DNA of 63,431 bases from assembly GCA_905182745.1 (NCBI GenBank), contig CAJJCR010000007.1, positions 1-63,431 of the forward strand, in the 5' to 3' direction. The notes beneath the pieces are model-generated. The model ran no database searches. It had not been told where the DNA came from and saw only the letters and a program-made list of their open reading frames with translations. The first letter of the stretch is position 1; every line of letters begins with the position of its first letter. The stretch comes from Bacteroidetes bacterium MED-G20 (GTDB lineage: Bacteria > Bacteroidota > Bacteroidia > Flavobacteriales_D > Parvicellaceae). This document shows positions 1 through 8,385 of this stretch, piece after piece. The translations under genes were made by a program, and so were the position numbers.

Positions 1-236
1 CTTTGAATTGTCATAAAACGCTCTATAAATACATAAACAGCTATGAAAGAAAATAAGAAAAGCAGAGACATCACTATTAAGCTAGTCAAACTGTATTCAC
101 CACTGATAGAGTCGTATCCCCAAATCAACTGCCACATGGAGATTTGCTCTGTTTCTATTAGGGATGGTGCATCTTCTAAAATAGAAGATGTCTTTTCTTG
201 AATGTTTAACAACATAGGAAAAATATTAAAATTCAT
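1..236 (-). CDS. MotA/TolQ/ExbB proton channel family protein (partial)
   Basis: This is the N-terminal part of a reverse-strand gene cut by the left window edge; about 78 codons are visible from an ATG at 234-236. The translation has a short amphipathic start, then a first membrane helix followed by FIAVYVFIERF, the hallmark of the first transmembrane segment of ExbB/TolQ proteins. Family members form the proton-driven motor that energises TonB-dependent outer-membrane transport or Tol-Pal, with ExbD/TolR as partner (expected beyond the edge). It follows nhaD on the same strand with a 42-nt gap. Family assignment is fairly safe; ExbB versus TolQ cannot be decided from the fragment. Confidence 0.75.
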   Translation of the reverse strand, partial: MNFNIFPMLLNIQEKTSSILEDAPSLIETEQISMWQLIWGYDSISGEYSLTSLIVMSLLFLFSFIAVYVFIERFMTIQ

Positions 237-278
237 TATATTAATTTTTAATGTGAAATTAGTACTTTTTGAAAGTGC

Positions 279-1655
279 TTAGAGGCTTTGGAATAATAGA
301 AATGAACAGGCACCCGTTAAGTAACCAATTGCAGCAAGCCATGCAATGTTTTTCAAATACCAAAAAAATGATATTTTTTCCATGCCCATTGCAACTACTC
401 CAGCTGCTGATCCAATTATAAGCATACTGCCTCCAGTACCCGCTGAGTAAGCAATAAAATGCCAGACAGTATCGTCCATTGCCAAATCAAACATACCCAT
501 ACTAGCTGCCACCAAAGGGACATTGTCTATGACGGCAGATCCTGCGCCTAGTAATAAAACAAAGAAATTTATTGGAATTGATTCTTGAACGCTTTTTCCT
601 AAATTAAATACTATTCCTAAGGATTCAAGAGCAGCAACAGTCATTAAAATTCCCAGAAAAAATAAAATGGAAGGCATTTCGATTTTTGATAAAGCTCTAA
701 AAATCGGACTATTAGAATGACTCTCTGCCTCGCTTGAAGAATCGTTAGAAAGACTGTGCAAGCTAAATTGTCTCGAACTTAAAATTTCTCCAACTAAAGT
801 AACTATTGCCAAGGAAAGCATCATTCCTACATATGGAGGTAAGTGGGTCACAGTTTTAAAAATAGGCACAAAAATTATTGCAGCCAGCCCTAAGACAAGC
901 ATGGTTGATCCATGTTTAATTTCTTTTATTTCGTCTTTTGGTGGTTCAAAATTATCTTTAAATGGCTTTAAGAAACTTGCTATTATAGTAGGGATAATCA
1001 TGCAAATTAAAGATGGAATTATAAGCAATTTTACAAGTTGTATGGAGGACACTTTTTTTCCCATCCAAAGCATTGTAGTTGTTACATCACCAATTGGTGA
1101 CCAAGCTCCGCCAGCATTGGCTGCAATGATAATCAGTCCTGCAAACCACATTCTAGCCTTATTGTCTTTAATTACTTTTCTAAGAATGGTAATTAATACA
1201 ATAGTGGCTGTTAAATTATCTATGATAGCAGATAAAATAAAGGCCAATATGCACATGATCCATAGTAAATATGTTTTCTTCTTTGTTTTTATAAAATTCT
1301 TTATTGTAGCAAATCCGTTAAAGTGGTCAATGATTTCCACAATGGTCATAGCGCCAATTAAAAACACTAATATCTCACAAGTTTTTCCAAAATGATGTAA
1401 CAAGGTGCTTTCAAACCACATCATTTTTGATGGGCCATGACCTTGAGCCTCGTGGGGAAGAGATGCAAATCCTTTTACCATTTCATGACTGTCTGAGTCG
1501 AACCAGTTGACAAAATCATCTAAGCCAAATGCTATTAGTGCCCAAGAAATTGCCATCATTAGTAAGGCAGGAACAAGCTTGTCAATTTTGATTGAATGCT
1601 CTAGGGTAATTCCTAGATAACCTAAAATAAATATTATTACTATCGCAGTTTCCAT
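279..1655 (-). CDS. nhaD: Na+/H+ antiporter, NhaD family
   Basis: A 458-residue, highly hydrophobic protein with about a dozen predicted membrane segments, the size expected for NhaD. Diagnostic stretches are IDNLTATIV around residues 145-153 and NAGGAWSPIGDVTT around 180-193, both typical of the ion transporter superfamily to which NhaD belongs. It exchanges internal Na+ (or Li+) for external protons at the inner membrane, which suits a marine or brackish habitat. It lies between a Glu/Leu-type dehydrogenase upstream and an ExbB-like gene downstream, all on the minus strand. The gene is intact. Confidence 0.9.
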   Translation of the reverse strand: METAIVIIFILGYLGITLEHSIKIDKLVPALLMMAISWALIAFGLDDFVNWFDSDSHEMVKGFASLPHEAQGHGPSKMMWFESTLLHHFGKTCEILVFLIGAMTIVEIIDHFNGFATIKNFIKTKKKTYLLWIMCILAFILSAIIDNLTATIVLITILRKVIKDNKARMWFAGLIIIAANAGGAWSPIGDVTTTMLWMGKKVSSIQLVKLLIIPSLICMIIPTIIASFLKPFKDNFEPPKDEIKEIKHGSTMLVLGLAAIIFVPIFKTVTHLPPYVGMMLSLAIVTLVGEILSSRQFSLHSLSNDSSSEAESHSNSPIFRALSKIEMPSILFFLGILMTVAALESLGIVFNLGKSVQESIPINFFVLLLGAGSAVIDNVPLVAASMGMFDLAMDDTVWHFIAYSAGTGGSMLIIGSAAGVVAMGMEKISFFWYLKNIAWLAAIGYLTGACSFLLFQSL

Positions 1656-1660
1656 AATTG

Positions 1661-2895
1661 TTAAATTAATTGTTTTAAAGCTATTTCAAAAGCAGTTTTA
1701 GAAATATTTTTTGGATTAGAATTTTTTTCAAAAACATTTTCTAAAGCATTTTGGATAGTTTTAGAGGTGTCTTTAAAAATAGATTCGTCTTCAATCTTTT
1801 CTAGATCGTTCCCCATTAAATAAGCAAATACTCTTGCCATTCCACAGTTAGAAATGAAATCTGGAATAATACTAATGTTATTGTCTGTAAAATCAGCAAT
1901 TGGTCCAAAGAAAATTTCTGGATCAGCAAAAGGAACATTTGCGCCAGCAGCAATAACTTCCATTCCTGAAGCAATCATCCTTTCTACTTGGTTTTGAGTA
2001 ATTAAACGAGACGCAGCACAAGGTAAAAATACCTCAGCTTTAATGTCCCAAATTTTTGAGTTTACTTCATCAAAAGAAAGCATATTTTCGGCATTCAATT
2101 TGTTGCCGTCTTTCGCATTAAATAAGTCAGTAATCTCTTGGTAAGAAAACCCTTCTTCTTTTATTAAACCCCCATCTCTATCAATTATTCCAACAATAAT
2201 AGCGCCTTCTTGAGCCAAATAATAAGCGCCTGCGGCACCAACATTCCCCCAACCTTGGATAATTACCTTTTTACCTTTTAATTCTCCACCATAAACAGCG
2301 TAGTAATGCTTTACCGATTCGGCAACACCGTAACCGGTAATCATATCCGCAACTACATATTTTCTGTTCACATCAGGAGCTGTAAGTTTTCACTCTTCAA
2401 TTGCTTTTAAAACCCCTTGCCTCGAAGTTGTCCTATTCTGTTTATTTTTTGTGCGTCTCGTGGTTGGAAGTGCCCATTGAATACTCCTTCTTGAGGATGC
2501 CATACACCACAGTCTTCAGTTATTGGAATAACCTCGTTAATTTCATCTACATTTAAATCACCTCCAGTACCATAATAATGCTTTAACAGAGGGGTGACTG
2601 CAGCATACCACCTCTTCAAAACCTCTTTTTTCCTTGGGTCATTAGGGTCAAAATTTATTCCAGATTTAGCACCGCCAATTGGAGGGCCTGAAACTGTAAA
2701 TTTAACTTCCATGGTTTTGGCCAATGAGGTTACCTCGTGTTGGTCTAGTCCAACTCTCATCCTTGTTCCACCACCTGCTGCTCCTCCTCTAAGAGAGTTT
2801 ATAACTACCCATCCTTTGGCATCTGTTTGAGAATCTTGCCACTGAAAGATTATTTCAGGAGTTTTATTTTCAAATTTTTTAAGTAGGTCTTTCAA
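1661..2895 (-). CDS. Glu/Leu/Phe/Val dehydrogenase family protein (broken by frame errors)
   Basis: An NAD(P)-dependent amino acid dehydrogenase, probably glutamate or leucine type, spanning about 411 codons. The N-terminal part (2407-2895) carries the GGAKSGI motif with the catalytic lysine (about residues 74-80) and FQPRDAQKINRIGQLR. The C-terminal part (1661-2371) carries VNRKYVVADMITGYGV and the Rossmann glycine motif GWGNVGAAGA. The two parts are separated by a frameshift near 2420 and an in-frame TGA at 2390-2392; the peptide between them (QGVLKAIE, KLTAPDV) is still readable and homologous. I therefore treat it as one gene with sequence errors. Which substrate it uses cannot be settled by reading. 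Confidence 0.85.
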
Positions 2896-2971
2896 ATTAA
2901 ATTTAAATTTCTCAAATGTAAAAAAGAAACTAGGTATTGTTGCAGTTCTTTGTAACTCTTTTTAATAAATA

Positions 2972-4034
2972 TCAGGGATTATGGACAACTCCTGCGGATA
3001 AATCTTTGGAACTTCCAGTTACAGATGCTAAAATATTTATTTCGCTTCTTAGTTTAAGAACTCCCAAAAGTGAAAAAATTAATGCTTCTTTAAAATCTAT
3101 TAGCTTTATTTCCGGAATTACAGTTTTAATTTTTAGCTCTTCAAGTTTATTGATCCAGAATTTATTATGTGCTCCTCCTCCTGTAATTAGAAGCGTGTTG
3201 TTGGCGTCAAATTTGAAAATATTTTTAATCGTTTTACATAAATGAGTCCCAGAAGTATAAAGTTGGTCGTTTACAGAGGATTTACTTTTTTCAAATAAAG
3301 GTTTGTACCATTGGTTAAAGTCTTCAACTCCTAATGATTTAGGAAATTCTTTTTTATAAAAATCTAATTTCTCTAATTTTAAAATTAAATTTTCATCTAG
3401 TTTGCCACGACTTGCAAGTTCTCCATCTTTGTCAAATGAATGGCCGATTTTATTGGATAAATAATTACTGATCATATTAGCAAAATTTACATCACCAGCA
3501 ATTCGTTTTTCTTTCAAATTATATGAAATATTTGCAATTCCCCCAAGATTAAGGCAACCCTTATAGTTTCCAAATAATAACTGATCACCAATAGGAACAA
3601 GTGGTGCTCCTTGTCCTCCAAAAGCAACATCTATTGTTCTGAAATCTGAAACTGTTTTGATATTCGTCATGGAACATATGTATGCTCCATTCCCAATTTG
3701 TTTGGTTAAATTATTTTCAGGTTCGTGAAATAATGTGTGACCGTGAGATGAAATTAGATTAATCTGGTTTTTATGAATTTTTTTTTCTTTTAGAAATTCA
3801 TTGATTTTTTCTCCATATGTAATTCCCAAGTTTTTTATCTAAAAATACCAAGTCTCTAGCTCGAAGTTTATGGGCATTTTCAAGTTCACTTTTCCACTTT
3901 GTAGAATACTCATAAGTTTTTCCATGTATTATTTCATAAAACCATGTTTTGTTAAAACTTAATTTTGACCATACTACATCTAGCCCGTCTAAAGATGTGC
4001 CAGACATAACACCAACAACATTATATTTGTTCAT
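2972..4034 (-). CDS. anmK: Anhydro-N-acetylmuramic acid kinase (one frameshift)
   Basis: AnmK phosphorylates 1,6-anhydro-MurNAc with hydrolytic ring opening, giving MurNAc-6-phosphate in cytoplasmic cell-wall recycling. The start GVMSGTSLDGLDVVW is the ATP-binding signature of the family. Further family blocks are SSHGHTLFHEP, FGGQGAPLVPIGD, LNLGGIANI and TGGGAHN. The reading frame breaks near 3826, where a run of three C on the plus strand (G in the gene) is one base too long. Removing one base joins LDKKLG directly to ITYGEKINEF, giving about 353 codons, close to the usual length. It diverges from the acyl-CoA dehydrogenase at 4103. Confidence 0.9.
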
Positions 4035-4102
4035 AAATTTTATGTAATACTAATTATTACAATATAGTATTTATTTTATAGATTTAGGACCAAATTAAGA
4101 AT

Positions 4103-5242
4103 ATGGATTTTAAATTGACAGAAGAACACGAAGCGGTTAGAGAAGCTGCTAAAAACTTTGCAGAAAGTGAATGTAAGTCAGGTGTTATTGAAAGAGATAC
4201 CCATCAGAAGGTTGGATTCGATCAATTAAAAATGTTAGGAGAATTAGGTTTTATGGGTATGATGGTAGACCCAAAATATGGTGGAAGTGGAATGGATACT
4301 CTAAGCTATGTTTTGGCTATGGAAGAAATATCTAAAATAGATGCTTCCATTTCTGTTGCAATGTCAGTAAATAATAGTTTGGTGTGCTGGGGTTTGGAAA
4401 ATTTTGCTAGTGAAGAGCAAAAACAAAAATATTTAGTTCCACTAGCAAAGGGTGAAAAAGTTGGTGCATTTTGTCTTTCTGAACCAGAAGCAGGTTCAGA
4501 TGCTACTTCCCAAAGAACTACCGCGATTGATAATGGAGATCATTATCTTTTAAACGGAACTAAAAATTGGATTACTAACGGGAGCACCGCTTCTACATAT
4601 CTTGTAATTGCCCAGACCGATACTGATAAAGGACATAAAGGAATTAATGTCTTCATAGTAGAAAAAGGCATGAAGGGTTTTGAAATTAGTGCCAAAGAAG
4701 ATAAACTAGGAATAAGAGGAAGTGATACCCATACACTGGTTTTCAACGATGTAATAATTCCTAAAGAGAATAGGGTTGGAGAGGATGGTTTTGGTTTTAA
4801 GTTTGCTATGAAAACTCTAGCTGGTGGTAGAATTGGAATTGCTGCTCAGGCCTTAGGAATTGCTGCTGGTGCATATGAATTATCTTTAGCTTATTCCAAA
4901 GAAAGAGAAACTTTTGGAAAACCAATTAATCACCATCAAGCCATTCAATTTAAATTGGCTGACATGTATGTAGATGTTGAAAATGCAAGAAACTTGGTCT
5001 ACAAAGCAGCATGGCATAAAGATCAAGATATGGATTATAATTTATCTGGTGCTGTTGCAAAACTACATGCTTCTGAAGTTGCAATGAGAACTACGGTTGA
5101 GGCTGTTCAGATTCACGGTGGTTATGGGTATGTTAAAGAATACCATGTTGAAAGACTAATGAGAGATGCTAAAATAACCCAGATTTATGAAGGGACATCT
5201 GAAATTCAAAGAATTGTTATCGCAAGAAATACAATAAATTAG
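4103..5242 (+). CDS. Acyl-CoA dehydrogenase (short/medium-chain, butyryl-CoA type)
   Basis: A 379-residue FAD flavoprotein that introduces the alpha-beta double bond into acyl-CoA in beta-oxidation and related pathways, passing electrons to ETF. The three usual parts are present: an N-terminal helical domain, a middle beta domain with FCLSEPEAGSDA and NWITNGS, and a C-terminal helical domain with the flavin-binding QIHGGYGYVKEY. The catalytic-base region YEGTSEIQR near the C-terminus has the expected glutamate. The gene stands alone, is intact, and is closed by a hairpin terminator. Confidence 0.92.
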   Translation: MDFKLTEEHEAVREAAKNFAESECKSGVIERDTHQKVGFDQLKMLGELGFMGMMVDPKYGGSGMDTLSYVLAMEEISKIDASISVAMSVNNSLVCWGLENFASEEQKQKYLVPLAKGEKVGAFCLSEPEAGSDATSQRTTAIDNGDHYLLNGTKNWITNGSTASTYLVIAQTDTDKGHKGINVFIVEKGMKGFEISAKEDKLGIRGSDTHTLVFNDVIIPKENRVGEDGFGFKFAMKTLAGGRIGIAAQALGIAAGAYELSLAYSKERETFGKPINHHQAIQFKLADMYVDVENARNLVYKAAWHKDQDMDYNLSGAVAKLHASEVAMRTTVEAVQIHGGYGYVKEYHVERLMRDAKITQIYEGTSEIQRIVIARNTIN

Positions 5243-5246
5243 AACA

Positions 5247-5277
5247 AAAAAAGAGGGATATAAATCCCTCTTTTAAT
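5247..5277. terminator. Bidirectional intrinsic terminator
   Basis: A stem of AAAAGAGGGA paired with TCCCTCTTTT around a short loop (arms about 5249-5258 and 5265-5274) lies between the convergent acyl-CoA dehydrogenase and gldJ genes. It is A-rich on the left and T-rich on the right, so it can work for both strands. Confidence 0.75.
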
Positions 5278-5301
5278 AATCTTTTAATTTTTATCAACGA
5301 T

Positions 5302-7251
5302 CTATTTCCATGCATCCATTCCACTTGGACTTCCGATTCTGTCCATGGCACATCTAAATCCAATAGCAGATGTAGATCTGTCTTCCTCTAGGTATCTTCG
5401 AGTCCCAGGATTGAGGTAATAAGCCCTATCTTTCCATGAAGCTCCTTTATATACTCTAGATTTATCAGAAATTAATGATGTTATTGCACCAGCATTTATA
5501 CCATTTTTCTTTTGCACACCTCTTTGATACATAGACCAGTCTTCGTTTAGACCACCATTTTCCATTCCTTTATTGAACTCGTCAATTTCATCATCATTAT
5601 TGTCTGGATCACCAGGATGGTAAATAGACGACTTTAAATCCCCATCTAAATAGTCAATATTATCAGCGATTCTATAATTACTTCTTTTCATGTTCTCTTC
5701 AGCCGTTACATCTCTCATTTGAACATTTCCTGGGGTGTTAAGTATGAAATCTGCCATTCCTGATCTTATCATTGGGCTTATTTCTATATTGTAACCCGCT
5801 AGTTCTGGATCTTGTTGTACTTGTAAATCAAAATCTTGAAAAATTTGGTCAAAAATTTCTTGAATTTTCCCGGACGCTTCAAGAGTTTGTCTATTTTTCA
5901 TAAGCTCCTGAGCTTGCTTTATTTGAGAAGAAATTACAGTAAGAAGTTCATTTTCTACGGAGTCAAGCCTGTTTTTCTTAACATAACCATAAGTTCTGTT
6001 ACCCTTAGCAACTTTGTCTTCTCTTTCTGCTTTAAATTCTGCAATATATTGCTCAATACCATCGATATCATAAATAGTAACGTTGTATTTTTCATCGATT
6101 GAGCCAGAAGCGTTAAGCACTTTTGTTTTGAATACATTTCCCCTAAATGGTCTAAACTCATCTGCATCTTGTGAAGTCATAGGTCTATATACATCTAAAA
6201 CCCATTCACTAACATTTCCAGCCATATTATATAAGCCGTAATCGTTTGGCCAATAAGAAAAAACAGGAGCAGTAATATCTGCGTTGTCATTTAAATGACC
6301 CGAAACACCCATGTAATCCCCTCTACCTCGAACAAAGTTTGCCAACATATCTCCTTGAAAGTTTTCCTGAGGATTTCTAACCCAATGACCATCCCATGGG
6401 TATACTCTCTTTTCAATTATTCTTTCATCAACTGTATTGCCAATAAGACCATAAGCAGCAAATTCCCACTCTGCTTCAGTAGGAAGTCTATATCTAGGAA
6501 GGATAATGCCATCTGACATTTTCACATTCCTTGTTGCTAAATCTTTAAGTTTGACCTTTCCAGTAGTTGGGTCATATCCACCCATTGCAGGATCTAGGTT
6601 TGCAATTTGACCCTGAGGGTTAAGACCTTGTTCGTATTGACCTGCCATATATGCATCCGTTGTAAAAGGTTCGTTTTGTTGATTTGGGTTAGCTATCAAT
6701 ATACCTTCCCTAATTAGAATAAATTCATTTACTCTATCTGTTCTCCATTTACAAAATTCACTTGCTTGTTGCCAAGAAACCCCAACAACAGGATAATCTC
6801 TGTAAGCGGGATGCCTCAAATAATATTCAACATATTTTTCATTAAAACCTAGTTTTTCTCTCCAAGAAAGGGTGTCTGGTAGGGATTTTTTATAAACCAT
6901 AGGAAAATCTGTAAAAGTTCTACGTACCCAATACATATACTCACACCAATGGTAATTAGAAATCTCAGTCTCGTCCATGTAAAAAGAAGATATTGAAACT
7001 CTTCTAGGAATGTTGTGGTTCTCATAGGTTACATCTTGCTCTACTCTTCCCATGGTGAAAGTTCCACCTTCAATCAAAATTAAACCAGGACCAGTTTCTT
7101 GTTCAGAGTATGGAACCTTTTGAAAACCTCCATTTTTTGGATTGTTGTAATCCCAACCAGTGATGCTAGATGTTTCATATTCTGTTCCACAACTTGATAA
7201 TAAGCTAGTTACAAAAAGAAAACAGAATAAATAAGTTAAATTATTTCTCAT
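5302..7251 (-). CDS. gldJ: Gliding motility / type IX secretion lipoprotein GldJ
   Basis: A lipoprotein with a formylglycine-generating-enzyme-like (sulfatase-modifying factor) fold, required for gliding and type IX secretion in Flavobacteria. The start at 7251 gives a clean signal peptide MRNNLTYLFCFLFVTSLLSSC ending in a lipobox cysteine; an upstream in-frame ATG at 7272 would add seven residues before it. The GldJ-type signature GPGLILIEGGTFTMGR, followed by DVTYENHNIPRRVSISSFYM, separates it from GldK. The FGE fold is closed by the C-terminal block GASWKDRAYYLNPGTRRYL. A charged stretch between roughly residues 400 and 580 interrupts the fold, and the protein seems longer than F. johnsoniae GldJ (about 560 residues from memory). 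It neighbours porU and porV, as in other Flavobacteria. Confidence 0.9.
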   Translation of the reverse strand: MRNNLTYLFCFLFVTSLLSSCGTEYETSSITGWDYNNPKNGGFQKVPYSEQETGPGLILIEGGTFTMGRVEQDVTYENHNIPRRVSISSFYMDETEISNYHWCEYMYWVRRTFTDFPMVYKKSLPDTLSWREKLGFNEKYVEYYLRHPAYRDYPVVGVSWQQASEFCKWRTDRVNEFILIREGILIANPNQQNEPFTTDAYMAGQYEQGLNPQGQIANLDPAMGGYDPTTGKVKLKDLATRNVKMSDGIILPRYRLPTEAEWEFAAYGLIGNTVDERIIEKRVYPWDGHWVRNPQENFQGDMLANFVRGRGDYMGVSGHLNDNADITAPVFSYWPNDYGLYNMAGNVSEWVLDVYRPMTSQDADEFRPFRGNVFKTKVLNASGSIDEKYNVTIYDIDGIEQYIAEFKAEREDKVAKGNRTYGYVKKNRLDSVENELLTVISSQIKQAQELMKNRQTLEASGKIQEIFDQIFQDFDLQVQQDPELAGYNIEISPMIRSGMADFILNTPGNVQMRDVTAEENMKRSNYRIADNIDYLDGDLKSSIYHPGDPDNNDDEIDEFNKGMENGGLNEDWSMYQRGVQKKNGINAGAITSLISDKSRVYKGASWKDRAYYLNPGTRRYLEEDRSTSAIGFRCAMDRIGSPSGMDAWK

Positions 7252-7319
7252 TTTTAAATAAGTTTGTGTCACGCAATAAACGTAATTTTAATACGAAAGT
7301 TACAAATTTATGCTTTTTT

Positions 7320-8318
7320 TTAGAAAGATGGGCAACTAAATGATTGTATAGTACTCTTTTTGTTGTCACATTGAAAATTTATTTGAATAGAAACTTCGTG
7401 AGATCCTGATGAAGCAAGATATAATCTGGATAAATTCAGGTCGTAACTGTATCCAATTTTAATTAATCCCATTTTAGCACCCACCAAAACTGCATAGTTT
7501 TGATTATCTCTATACCATATCCCCATTACATAAGATCCTTTTTCTCCATAAACTCCAATATTTAATTGTTCATTTAGACCTTGTTTTTTGAAAATTATAT
7601 TTGGAGAAACAATCCAATTTTTCTTATCAATGGAATTTTCATAACCAATAGGAATATGATAGCCAATATTTATAGAATATTTTCTCTCTAATTTATTTTC
7701 TTCTGAGAAGATAGATTGTTTAGGCTCTGTTAAGTGGTGGGTAGAAAAACCTAGAAAAAATTTCTCTCCATATGCCAAAATACCACTGCTGAAATCTAAT
7801 CCATTTTTAGAACTATTTAAAGTATTGTTTGCAGTTGAATAAACAAATCCACGTATTGGGTCAATCATGTCCACAAATGTTAATTCATTTTGATTGAATT
7901 TATTTTGCCAAAAGCTTGCCTCTATGCCAGTTCTTAAAGTAAATTTTTTAGAAATTTTTATCTCATAAGAATACATTCCACTAATTCTATTGTTTTGAAT
8001 AGCGTTGTTGAGTCTATCTGATAATACCATAAAACCAAATCCCCCGTGAATTTTACTAATATTTTGATCGTAAGAAAACGAAGTGGTATTAAAAATTTGT
8101 GGTAAACCAGTCCATTGAGATCTATGGTTTGTGCTCAATCGAGGACAATTATTAGTGCCCGCGAAAGCTGGATTTAAGTAAATAGGATTGGAATAGAACT
8201 GAGTAAATTCGGCATCTTGACTAACTGCTATTTTAAAGGAAAAAGCAAGGCAAAAAGAAAATATGATTTTTAGATAATTTTGAGTAATGTAATAATATGT
8301 ATTATTGAAATTTATCAT
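7320..8318 (-). CDS. Type IX secretion membrane protein, PorP/SprF family
   Basis: A 332-residue outer-membrane beta-barrel protein of the PorP/SprF family. It has an N-terminal signal sequence ending near SFKIAVSQ, then the family opening QDAEFTQFYSNPIYLNPAFAG and SQWTGLPQIFNTTSFSYD. PorP/SprF proteins assist T9SS-dependent export and surface anchoring of particular (often type-B CTD) cargo. It sits 68 nt upstream of the gldJ start on the same strand and diverges from porU. No large adhesin cargo gene is visible in the window, so its partner is unknown. Confidence 0.85.
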   Translation of the reverse strand: MINFNNTYYYITQNYLKIIFSFCLAFSFKIAVSQDAEFTQFYSNPIYLNPAFAGTNNCPRLSTNHRSQWTGLPQIFNTTSFSYDQNISKIHGGFGFMVLSDRLNNAIQNNRISGMYSYEIKISKKFTLRTGIEASFWQNKFNQNELTFVDMIDPIRGFVYSTANNTLNSSKNGLDFSSGILAYGEKFFLGFSTHHLTEPKQSIFSEENKLERKYSINIGYHIPIGYENSIDKKNWIVSPNIIFKKQGLNEQLNIGVYGEKGSYVMGIWYRDNQNYAVLVGAKMGLIKIGYSYDLNLSRLYLASSGSHEVSIQINFQCDNKKSTIQSFSCPSF

Positions 8319-8385
8319 CCAATATTTGTAATAGAGGTGTAAAAATGATTAATCAATACATTTTAATACAATATTACTTTTAATT

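Noticed and set aside
261-279. Hairpin AGTACTTT / AAAGTGCT at the end of nhaD
   Set aside because: It has a wobble pair, no T-run, and overlaps the stop codon; it is not convincing as a terminator.
901-1395. A 164-residue plus-strand reading frame opposite nhaD
   Set aside because: It is the antisense shadow of a hydrophobic membrane protein with no motif of its own.
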